A stretch of 8,298 bases of DNA. Source: an uncultured Eubacteriales bacterium. Its GTDB lineage: Bacteria; Bacillota; Clostridia; Oscillospirales; Oscillospiraceae. This document shows positions 1-5,544 of this stretch, one piece after another (position 1 is the first letter of the stretch; the number at the start of each line of letters is the position of its first letter). A model generated the notes under the pieces. It did not search any database. It was given only the letters and a program-made list of their open reading frames with translations, and was not told the DNA's origin. The position numbers were made by a program, and so were the translations under genes. Where the stretch lies: assembly GCA_900555795.1 (NCBI GenBank), contig USMP01000042.1, forward strand, positions 1 through 8,298. The letters run 5' to 3'.

Positions 1-422
1 TGGCCCTTGGGAAACACCAACTCCCCATCCCCCACCTTTACGGTGATGTCGCCGTTCTGATAGCCGGCCAGATACCCGGCAAACTCCTTGCGGCCGTTTT
101 GGGCCTTATACAGCTTCACGGCAACAGGGCTCCCCATAAACCGCGCAAAGTCCGACGGCCGCTTCAAGGCCCGCTCCGCCCCGGCGGAGGATACCTCAAA
201 GGTATAGCTTCCCTCAATGGGGTCCGCCTCGTCCAGCAGGTCGCTGACCGCCCGGCTCACCGCCTCGCAGTCCATGATGTCCACGCCGCCGTCCTTATCC
301 AGGTACAGCCGCAGAAACCAGGTCCCCGCCTCCCGGACATACTCCACATCCCACAGCTCGCAGCCGGCCGCCTCCACAGCGGGGGCCGCCAGCTGGGCCA
401 CCAGTTCCGTTACTTTCGCCAT
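1..422 (-). CDS. rimP: Ribosome maturation factor RimP (3' end cut by window)
   Basis: RimP binds the free 30S subunit and helps its late assembly in the cytoplasm. The first 140 codons are visible and run off the left edge; the family is usually about 150-160 residues, so only a short C-terminal tail is missing. The N-terminal alpha/beta domain (residues 1-75) has the typical CELWDVEYV strand and the LRLYLDKDGGVDIMDCE segment. The hallmark FEVSSAG motif lies at 75-81, followed by ERALKRPSDFARFMG; most relatives have EVSSPG, so A80 is a mild variant. The C-terminal SH3-like barrel starts near residue 98. The ATG is preceded by GAGGT (429-433) with a 6-base gap. In Firmicutes rimP usually heads rimP-nusA-ylxR-infB, so nusA probably lies just left of the window. 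A promoter and terminator-like hairpin precede it. Confidence 0.95.
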   Translation of the reverse strand, partial: MAKVTELVAQLAAPAVEAAGCELWDVEYVREAGTWFLRLYLDKDGGVDIMDCEAVSRAVSDLLDEADPIEGSYTFEVSSAGAERALKRPSDFARFMGSPVAVKLYKAQNGRKEFAGYLAGYQNGDITVKVGDGELVFPKG

Positions 423-507
423 CGCGCTACCTCACTTCACAGAAATCGGGTTATTCCACGGTTAGTCTGCCCCATTCCTGGGAAAATTTGCTCCAGCAAT
501 TTAGGTC

Positions 508-538
508 AAGAAAAAGAGCGGACCCAAAAGTCCACTCT
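508..538 (-). terminator. Intrinsic terminator / attenuator in rimP leader
   Basis: On the minus strand AGAGTGGAC (530-538) pairs with GTCCGCTCT (515-523) over 9 pairs, one of them a G-T wobble, around a 6-base loop. TTTTCTT follows directly (508-514). It lies after the predicted rimP promoter and before the rimP start, so it would stop the transcript early rather than end the upstream yfbR gene alone. From memory of the literature, nusA operons in Bacillus are autoregulated by NusA-dependent termination in the leader; that this hairpin does the same is inference. On the plus strand no T-run follows the hairpin. Confidence 0.75.
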
Positions 539-561
539 GGTTTAACTACTGCAACATACAG

Positions 562-590
562 ATAATACCACACTGCCGCCGGGAACGCAA
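562..590 (-). promoter_or_regulatory. Predicted sigma-A promoter of rimP operon (extended -10)
   Basis: On the minus strand TTGCGT (585-590) is separated by exactly 17 bases from TATTAT (562-567), which is preceded by TGG and so forms an extended -10 (TGnTATTAT). Transcription should start near 555. It points at rimP, leaving a leader of about 130 bases that contains the hairpin at 508-538. This is pattern matching only; no start site has been mapped. Confidence 0.7.
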
Positions 591-635
591 GTATTTTCTC
601 CGCCTTGGCCGGTTTTTCTTTCGTTTTTACAGGAA

Positions 636-675
636 AAACAGGCAAAAAGGAGAGGGGAGGACCGGTTCCTTCCCC
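636..675 (-). terminator. Weak candidate terminator after yfbR
   Basis: Just past the yfbR stop, on the minus strand, GGGG-A-AGGA (667-675) can pair with TCCTCCCC (654-661) around a 5-base loop with one bulged A. The run TCTCC, then TTTTT, follows (644-653), with further T-rich sequence beyond. The bulge and the 5-base delay before the T-run make it a poor terminator, so some read-through into the rimP leader is possible. Confidence 0.35.
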
Positions 676-680
676 GGACA

Positions 681-1253
681 CTACTGCAGCCGGTCCAGCG
701 TCAGGCCAAAGGAGGGGCCAAAGTGGTCCAAAAACCAGTCCACCTCCGCCAGGCCCATCCGCTGGAGAGCGGACAGGGTCTCCCGGGCGGCGTCGGCAAA
801 TTCATGGTTGCCGGCCTTCAACTCCTCCAGGCACTTGATGTAGGCGGACAGCTTGTCCGCCGCCTTTACCAGCCGGCGCTGCTCCCCGTCCGCCTCCCGC
901 AGCAGCGGCTCATAGGCGCCCCGCATCTCCTCCGGCAGCATCCCCAGCAGCCGGGCCGCGGCCATATCCTCCACCTGGCCGTAGGCCTGGCGGATGGCGG
1001 GACTGAAGTATTTCACCGGGGTGGGCATGTCGCCGGTAAAGATCTCGGGGGCGTCGTGAAACAGCGCCGCCGCGGCGCAGGCGTTGGGGTCGCAAGGCTG
1101 CCGGAACACGTCCCGCCGGATGACGCCCAAGGCGTGAGCCAGCACCGCCACCATGTGGCTGTGCTCCTGGATGTTCTCTGATATGCTGTTGCGCATCAGG
1201 GACCAGCGGGTGATATACTTCATGCGGGAAATGTATGCGAAAAAGTTATCCAT
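681..1253 (-). CDS. yfbR: 5'-deoxynucleotidase YfbR, HD superfamily
   Basis: This 190-residue cytoplasmic enzyme hydrolyses deoxynucleoside 5'-monophosphates to deoxynucleoside and phosphate, trimming dNMP pools. It follows Escherichia coli YfbR closely along its length: the N-terminal FFAYISRMKYITRWSLMRN block (with R16 and W17, at the places of the E. coli Arg-Trp pair tied to specificity), EHSHMV with metal ligand H31, FHDAPE with H66-D67 and E70, GDMPTPVKYF with D75, and KAADKLSAYIKCLEELKAGN with D133. All HD metal ligands are present. Length matches the family (about 195-200). I chose the ATG at 1253 because homology begins there; the reading frame stays open further up to 1517 but overlaps mtaB. 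The ribosome site is only a purine-rich AGAAGAG. It lies 83 bases behind mtaB in the same direction and is probably co-transcribed. Confidence 0.93.
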   Translation of the reverse strand: MDNFFAYISRMKYITRWSLMRNSISENIQEHSHMVAVLAHALGVIRRDVFRQPCDPNACAAAALFHDAPEIFTGDMPTPVKYFSPAIRQAYGQVEDMAAARLLGMLPEEMRGAYEPLLREADGEQRRLVKAADKLSAYIKCLEELKAGNHEFADAARETLSALQRMGLAEVDWFLDHFGPSFGLTLDRLQ

Positions 1254-1271
1254 GGTCAACTCTTCTTTCTC

Positions 1272-1332
1272 CGGCCCTGTGGGCCGATGCAGGCTTATTT
1301 CCTTGTCAGGCTCCCGGGGCCGCCCGCCCCGG
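1272..1332 (-). other. Two GC-rich hairpins in the mtaB-yfbR gap
   Basis: The 83-base gap holds two perfect inverted repeats: a 7-base-pair stem (CCGGGGC / GCCCCGG, 1314-1332, 5-base loop) just after the mtaB stop, and a 6-base-pair stem (CGGCCC / GGGCCG, 1272-1286, 3-base loop) ending 18 bases before the yfbR ATG. Neither is followed by T residues, so they are not intrinsic terminators. They could stabilise or process the message between the two genes, or simply reflect high GC content. Confidence 0.4.
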
Positions 1333-1336
1333 AGGG

Positions 1337-2626
1337 TTAGGGGCGCACCAGTTCTCCCAGAAGCAGCCCGTCCTTCACACCAACAATCTTTGTCATCAGC
1401 GTCCGGTTGTGCAGGTCCTCGCCGCTGACAGCGGCGACCATATAGTTGGGGCAGTGCCCCTGCCACAGCCCGTGATACGCCTGCTCGTAGAGCACAGGGT
1501 ACACCTGCCCCACGCATTCCGAGAGATACGCCTGGTGCATGGCGGCGGCAACCTCCGCCGCCCGGGCGGCCCGCTCCTCCTTCACCGCCCTGCTCACCTG
1601 CTCCATCTCCGCCGCCGGGGTCCCCGTGCGGATGGAGTAGGGGAAAATATGCATCTCCGCGAACCGGCAGGAGCGGATGAAAGCAAGGGTCTGCTGGAAC
1701 TCCTCCTCCGTCTCCCCGGGAAAGCCCACAATGAGATCGGTGGTAATGGCGGGCCGCAAAAAATATACATTCAGTAATTCTACGCTCATTTTATACCGAT
1801 TGGTGTCGTATTTTCGGTGCATCCGCCGGAGGGTGGCGTCGCAGCCGGACTGCATAGACAGGTGAAAGTGGGGGCAGAGATTGGGAAGGGCCGCCGCCCG
1901 GCGGCAGAAATCCTCGGTGATGGTCCTGGGCTCCAGGGAGCCCAGCCGCAGCCGCATGTCCCCCGCCGCCGCGCTGACCGTCTCCAGCAGGTCGATCAGG
2001 CCCACGCCGCCCCCCAGGTCCTGGCCCCAGGAGGAGATTTCGATGCCGGTGAGAACCAGTTCCCGGTACCCCTCCTGCCGCAGCCGTCGGGTTTCCGCCG
2101 CGGCGTCCGCCAGGGGAAGGGAGCGCACCGGCCCCCGGGCGTAGGGGATGATGCAGTAGGAGCAGAAGTTGGTGCAGCCGTCCTCCACCTTGAGCATGGC
2201 CCGGGTCCGCTGTGACATGCCGCCGGCGGGCAGGGCCTCAAAGGTACGGCGGCGAAAGGACTGATCCATACTGACCACCGGCTCCCGCTCCCGGACAGCG
2301 CTCTCCAGAAGATCCAGAAACGCCATCCGGTCCCCGGTGCCGGAAATCAGATCCACATCCAACGCCCGGACCTCCTCCGGCTTTGTCTGTGCGTAGCAGC
2401 CGCACACCGCCACCACGGCGCCGGGCGCCTGCTTTCTGGCCCGGCGGATCATCTGGCGGGATTTTTTGTCGCTGACGGCGGTGACGGTACAGGTGTTGAC
2501 AATGTATGCGTCCGCCTGCTCCTCGAAGGGCACCAGCGTGTGCCCCCGGGCCGTCAGGGCCCCCTCCATGGCCTGGGTCTCATATTGGTTTACCTTACAG
2601 CCCAGCGTGTAAATGGCGATTTTCAC
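1337..2626 (-). CDS. mtaB: tRNA t6A37 methylthiotransferase MtaB (radical SAM)
   Basis: MtaB converts t6A to ms2t6A at position 37 of ANN-decoding tRNAs by inserting sulfur and a methyl group, using two [4Fe-4S] clusters. The 429 residues have the family's three domains: an N-terminal MTTase domain (YTLGCKVNQYET with C10, NTCTVT with C46, VCGCYAQ with C77) holding one cluster; a radical SAM core from about residue 140 with CTNFCSYC (C151, C155, C158), GGEP-like and QSGC segments; and a short TRAM region at the C-terminus. CKVNQYET and the NTCTVTAVSDKKSRQ stretch match MtaB (Bacillus YqeV) better than MiaB or RimO. Length fits the family (430-450). The start is GTG at 2624-2626, with an AAGGGGGTG ribosome site about 9 bases upstream. 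The sulfur transfer gives a loose functional link to the divergent cysteine desulfurase. Confidence 0.93.
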   Translation of the reverse strand: MKIAIYTLGCKVNQYETQAMEGALTARGHTLVPFEEQADAYIVNTCTVTAVSDKKSRQMIRRARKQAPGAVVAVCGCYAQTKPEEVRALDVDLISGTGDRMAFLDLLESAVREREPVVSMDQSFRRRTFEALPAGGMSQRTRAMLKVEDGCTNFCSYCIIPYARGPVRSLPLADAAAETRRLRQEGYRELVLTGIEISSWGQDLGGGVGLIDLLETVSAAAGDMRLRLGSLEPRTITEDFCRRAAALPNLCPHFHLSMQSGCDATLRRMHRKYDTNRYKMSVELLNVYFLRPAITTDLIVGFPGETEEEFQQTLAFIRSCRFAEMHIFPYSIRTGTPAAEMEQVSRAVKEERAARAAEVAAAMHQAYLSECVGQVYPVLYEQAYHGLWQGHCPNYMVAAVSGEDLHNRTLMTKIVGVKDGLLLGELVRP

Positions 2627-2640
2627 CCGCGCCCACCCCC

Positions 2641-2669
2641 TTGCCTTTTCTCAGCTCTCTTGCTATAAT
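2641..2669 (+). promoter_or_regulatory. Predicted rightward promoter (extended -10) beside mtaB
   Basis: TTGCCT (2641-2646), a 17-base spacer and a perfect TATAAT (2664-2669) preceded by TGC form an extended -10 promoter, the best promoter match in the window. Transcription would start near 2676, inside an AT-rich palindrome, 260 bases before the desulfurase ATG. It lies only 15 bases outside the mtaB start codon and points away from mtaB. Confidence 0.65.
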
Positions 2670-2670
2670 G

Positions 2671-2690
2671 AAAAATAATGCGTTATTTTT
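2671..2690. repeat. AT-rich 8-bp palindrome at predicted start of transcription
   Basis: AAAAATAA (2671-2678) and TTATTTTT (2683-2690) are perfect inverted repeats around TGCG. The dyad begins one base after the TATAAT of the rightward promoter and so covers its predicted +1. That is a classic place for a repressor operator, but no regulator gene is nearby and the sequence matches no operator I recognise. As RNA it would be a weak A-U hairpin. Confidence 0.45.
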
Positions 2691-2858
2691 ACGCCCATGT
2701 CCCCGGCATCGCCGGGGACGCGCTGTGATTGCAGCCGTCGGCAGGACGCCGACATGGCAATTTTCATTTCCGAGCAGCGCCCGGAGATAAAAAATGGACG
2801 GCTTCCGCGCTACAAGCGGAAACGCCGGCGTCAGGCGCCGCCGTCCCACAGCCTTTTT
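2676..2858 (+). ncRNA. Candidate structured RNA or leader of the desulfurase operon
   Basis: From the predicted start near 2676 the plus-strand RNA can form: a 9-base-pair hairpin GTCCCCGGC/GCCGGGGAC (2699-2719, 3-base loop); a closing stem GCTGTG (2722-2727) with CACAGC (2847-2852); inside it a GTCGGC/GCCGAC hairpin (2737-2753) flanked by TTGC/GCAA (2729-2732, 2757-2760); and a three-way element with outer stem GGACGGC/GCCGTCC (2796-2802, 2840-2846) holding TTCCGC/GCGGAA (2803-2821) and GGCG/CGCC (2827-2839). C and TTTTT (2854-2858) follow the closing stem, which is terminator-like. It could be a small RNA of about 180 bases or a regulatory 5' leader. It lacks the features I know of 6S, SRP, tmRNA and T-box RNAs. 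The inverted repeats are certain; function is inference. Confidence 0.35.
2789..2846 (-). terminator. Leftward intrinsic terminator/attenuator ahead of mtaB
   Basis: On the minus strand the outer stem GGACGGC (2840-2846) pairs with GCCGTCC (2796-2802), with TTCCGC/GCGGAA stacked directly on its 3' arm and a small GGCG/CGCC hairpin inserted on the 5' side. The final C is followed by A and then six T residues (2789-2794). This is a good intrinsic terminator shape about 20 bases beyond the predicted leftward start site, so it would cut short transcripts heading for mtaB. An attenuator or the end of a roughly 75-base small RNA are both possible. Confidence 0.5.
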
Positions 2859-2871
2859 CTGTTTCCGACCC

Positions 2872-2901
2872 ATTATAATATATATCCCCCTCCCGTGGCA
2901 A
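2872..2901 (-). promoter_or_regulatory. Predicted leftward promoter toward mtaB
   Basis: On the minus strand TTGCCA (2896-2901), an 18-base spacer and TATAAT (2872-2877) match the sigma-A consensus well; transcription should start at the G opposite 2865. It would give mtaB a leader of about 240 bases. The same AT-rich stretch also contains TATAAT on the plus strand (2874-2879), but there no acceptable -35 lies 16-18 bases upstream. Confidence 0.55.
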
Positions 2902-2935
2902 GGGCGAAGTTGTTTCTACGGAAAAAGGAGGTCCC

Positions 2936-4063
2936 ATGCACTATTTGGATTATGCCGCCACCACACCGGTACCCCAGCCGGTGGCTCAGGTCATGGCGGA
3001 TGTTTTGACCCGGCAGTTCGGCAACCCCTCCAGCCAGTATACCCTGGGCCGTCAGGCCCGGGATCTGCTGGAGGAGAGCCGGGCAGCCGTGGCCGGAGCC
3101 CTTAGCTGCCGTCCGGAGGAACTCTACTTCACTTCCTGCGGCACGGAGGCGGACAACTGGGCCATCCGCTCCGCCCTGTGGCAGAACCGCCGGGTGGGCC
3201 GGCACATTGTCACCACCGCCGTGGAGCACAGCGCCGTGCTGGCCTGTCTGAAGGCCCTGGAGGAAGAGGGCTATGAGGTGACTTACGTCCAGCCGGACCG
3301 CCTGGGCCGGGTTTCAGCCCAGGCCGTGGCCGCCGCCCTGCGTCCCGACACGGCGCTGGTGAGCGTGATGCTGGTAAACAACGAAACCGGCGCCCGCCTG
3401 CCGGTGGAAGAGGTGGCGGCACTGCTCCGTGGCTGTCCCGCCCTGCTCCACACCGACGCAGTCCAGGCCTTTTTGAAGGTCCCCTTCACAGCGAAAACCC
3501 TGGGGGCAGACTACATCTCCCTCTCCGCCCATAAGATCGGCGGCCCCAAGGGTGCGGGGGCGCTGTACGCCGGGGGCCGGGCCAAGGCCCCCCGGCCCCT
3601 GCTCTACGGCGGCGGCCAGGAGCGTGGCGGCCGCCCCGGCACGGAGGCCACCGCCCAGCTGGCGGGCTTTGCCGCCGCAGTCCGGCTGCGCCTGGAGCAC
3701 CGGGAGGAGATTGACAGCCATGTCCGCGCCCTGCGCACCTACGCCCACCGGCGTCTGGAGGAAATTCCCGGCCTCATTTTCATAGGCCCGGATGACGCCC
3801 CCCACATTCTGTCCCTGTCCCTGCCCGGCTATCCCAGCCAGAATATTGTCTCCGATCTGGACGCCAGGGGCATCTGCGTCTCCGCCGGCTCCGCCTGCCA
3901 CCGGGGCAAGGCCAGCCATGTGCTGACCGCCATGGGGCTGGACCGAAAAACCGCCGCCGGCACTATCCGGGTCAGCTTCGGCCCGGAGACCACCACCGGG
4001 GACATTGACGCCCTGGCCGACGCCCTCCTCACACACAGGAACACAAGATTCCCCATGCTGTAA
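2936..4063 (+). CDS. Cysteine desulfurase, NifS/IscS family
   Basis: A PLP-dependent class V aminotransferase of 375 residues that takes sulfur from L-cysteine as an enzyme persulfide for Fe-S clusters or thiolated tRNA. Visible are the N-terminal YLDYAATTP (3-11), the GNPSS segment (29-33), GTEADN (69-74), H98 in VEHSAV, NNETG (148-152), HTDAVQ with D174 and Q177, the PLP lysine K200 in SAHKIGGPKGAGAL, GGGQERGGRPGTE (225-237), and the catalytic cysteine C321 in SAGSACHRGKASHVL. All key residues are present. The catalytic loop is about two residues shorter than in IscS. The start is supported by AAGGAGGT ending 3 bases before the ATG, an unusually short gap. No iscU, iscR, thiI or mnmA sits beside it; the neighbours are a MATE transporter and rlmA, so the sulfur acceptor is unknown and I give no gene symbol. 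MtaB, divergent next door, is a sulfur-using enzyme. Confidence 0.93.
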   Translation: MHYLDYAATTPVPQPVAQVMADVLTRQFGNPSSQYTLGRQARDLLEESRAAVAGALSCRPEELYFTSCGTEADNWAIRSALWQNRRVGRHIVTTAVEHSAVLACLKALEEEGYEVTYVQPDRLGRVSAQAVAAALRPDTALVSVMLVNNETGARLPVEEVAALLRGCPALLHTDAVQAFLKVPFTAKTLGADYISLSAHKIGGPKGAGALYAGGRAKAPRPLLYGGGQERGGRPGTEATAQLAGFAAAVRLRLEHREEIDSHVRALRTYAHRRLEEIPGLIFIGPDDAPHILSLSLPGYPSQNIVSDLDARGICVSAGSACHRGKASHVLTAMGLDRKTAAGTIRVSFGPETTTGDIDALADALLTHRNTRFPML

Positions 4064-4146
4064 GGCACACATTCCTTCCTGCAAAAAGGAACGAATCAAG
4101 GGAAGCCCTGGGTGCAAATATGCATGCCTTATGAAAGGATCCATTT

Positions 4147-5532
4147 ATGTTACAATCTCTTCGCCGGGAGCCGGGATTCTACCGGCGGCTCTGGGCCCTG
4201 TCCCTGCCAATCATCCTGCAAAATCTGATCACCACCTCTCTGGGCTTCGCCGACACGTTCATGGTGGGGCTGCTGGGCAACGCGGAGATGGCGGCGGTAA
4301 CGGCGGCCAACGTGCCCATCTTCATTATCCAGGTCGTGATCTTCGGCTTTCAAAGCGGCATGGCGGTACTGGTAAGCCAGTACTGGGGCCGGGAGGATGA
4401 GGAGAACATCAGCCGGTGCATGGGGGTGGCTCTTTTCGCCGTAACCGGGTTTTCCACAACGCTGGCTCTGATTACCTGCTTTTTCCCGGCGCAGGTGCTG
4501 GGGCTCATTACCCCCAACCAGACGCTGATTGATCTGGCGGTAAACTACATCCGCATTGTAGGCTTCTCCTATGTGTTCAACGGTATCAGCAGCGTTTACG
4601 CCGGCGTCCAGCGGAGCACGGAGTATCCCGCCTTCGGCATGATCCTCTTTGCCATCTCCATGTGCGTAAACACCTTTCTCAACTACGTGCTCATCTTTGG
4701 CAAGTTCGGCGCCCCGGCCCTGGGCGTCACCGGCGCGGCCATCGCTACCCTCACCAGCCGAGTGGTGGAGTTTACCGTGGCGGTGGCCTTCGCCCTGAAG
4801 AACAAACGGCTGAAGCTGCGCTGGAACTGTCTGGCCCGGCCAGGCCGGACCATTCTCAGGCAATTCGTGCGCTACTCCACCCCCGTCATCTGCAACGAGG
4901 CCCTGTGGAGCCTGGGCACCTCCATGCTCACTGTTATCATGGGACACATGTCCAACAGCCAGGACATGCTGGCGGCCTACGCCCTGGTGGGCAATATCGA
5001 CCGGCTCTCCACCGTGGTCTGCTTTGGCATCGCGGCCTCCGCCGCCGTTATCGTGGGCAAGGAGATTGGAGAGGGAAAATCCCGGGACCATGTATTTTCT
5101 GTCAGCTGGACGCTGCTGCTGGTGTCCATCGCCATCGGTGGGGCCGTGATGGCCCTGCTGCTGATACTGCTGCCCACCTTCTTCCGGCCGGTGCTCTTCC
5201 CTCTCTTCAAGCTGACGGAGGGGGCCGCCTACGCCGCCACCTGCATGTGCCTGCTCTACGCGCTGGCCATGCCCATGCGTGCCTTTGACGTGACCAACAT
5301 CACCGGCGTCCTCCGGGCCGGAGGCGATGCGAAGGTCGCGTCTCTCATCGATATCGCGCCTCTGTGGCTGGTGGCCATCCCCCTGATGGCGGCAGCGGCC
5401 CTGGTGTTCCGGGCGCCGGTCTTTCTGGTGTGCCTGACCATGCAGGCGGAGAATCTCTGCAAGTGCCCCCTGGGCCTGCTGCGGTTCCACAGCCGGAAAT
5501 GGATCAATGATATCACCCGCTCCAACGGGTAG
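4147..5532 (+). CDS. MATE-family multidrug/Na+ antiporter
   Basis: A 461-residue polytopic inner-membrane protein of the multidrug and toxic compound extrusion family, which exports cationic or aromatic compounds in exchange for Na+ or H+. It has the expected length (about 450) and two six-helix halves. The first helix reads WALSLPIILQNLITTSLGFADTFMVG (about residues 16-41), the family's most recognisable block. QYWGREDEENISR (about 78-90) is the usual short polar loop after helix 2, and GVTGAAIATLTSR the conserved segment before helix 6. The second half begins near FVRYSTPVICNEALWSLG and carries AAYALVGNIDRL. The substrate cannot be read from sequence. The ATG follows AAAGGA with a 7-base gap. 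It starts 83 bases after the desulfurase; that gap has only a weak TTCCTT/AAGGAA repeat and no terminator, so co-transcription is likely. It ends 12 bases before rlmA. Confidence 0.92.
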   Translation: MLQSLRREPGFYRRLWALSLPIILQNLITTSLGFADTFMVGLLGNAEMAAVTAANVPIFIIQVVIFGFQSGMAVLVSQYWGREDEENISRCMGVALFAVTGFSTTLALITCFFPAQVLGLITPNQTLIDLAVNYIRIVGFSYVFNGISSVYAGVQRSTEYPAFGMILFAISMCVNTFLNYVLIFGKFGAPALGVTGAAIATLTSRVVEFTVAVAFALKNKRLKLRWNCLARPGRTILRQFVRYSTPVICNEALWSLGTSMLTVIMGHMSNSQDMLAAYALVGNIDRLSTVVCFGIAASAAVIVGKEIGEGKSRDHVFSVSWTLLLVSIAIGGAVMALLLILLPTFFRPVLFPLFKLTEGAAYAATCMCLLYALAMPMRAFDVTNITGVLRAGGDAKVASLIDIAPLWLVAIPLMAAAALVFRAPVFLVCLTMQAENLCKCPLGLLRFHSRKWINDITRSNG

Positions 5533-5544
5533 GGGAGGGGCGCC

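Noticed and set aside
451..681. Small minus-strand frame of 76 codons between yfbR and rimP
   Set aside because: It spans the predicted promoter and terminator of rimP and its composition is not protein-like.
1254..1517. N-terminal extension of yfbR up to 1517
   Set aside because: The extra residues overlap the mtaB coding sequence and are Arg/Gly-rich; similarity to YfbR begins exactly at the ATG at 1253.
2595..2873. Minus-strand frame of 92 codons upstream of mtaB
   Set aside because: It overlaps the mtaB start and the hairpin region, is very basic without a domain, and is better explained by non-coding structure.
2874..2879. Plus-strand TATAAT as promoter for the desulfurase
   Set aside because: No acceptable -35 lies 16-18 bases upstream and there is no TGn extension; the same bases fit a leftward promoter better. 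It could still work with an activator.
3314..4144. Open minus-strand frame of 276 codons opposite the desulfurase
   Set aside because: Antisense shadow of a well-supported gene; low-complexity Gly/Ala/Gln composition and no domain.
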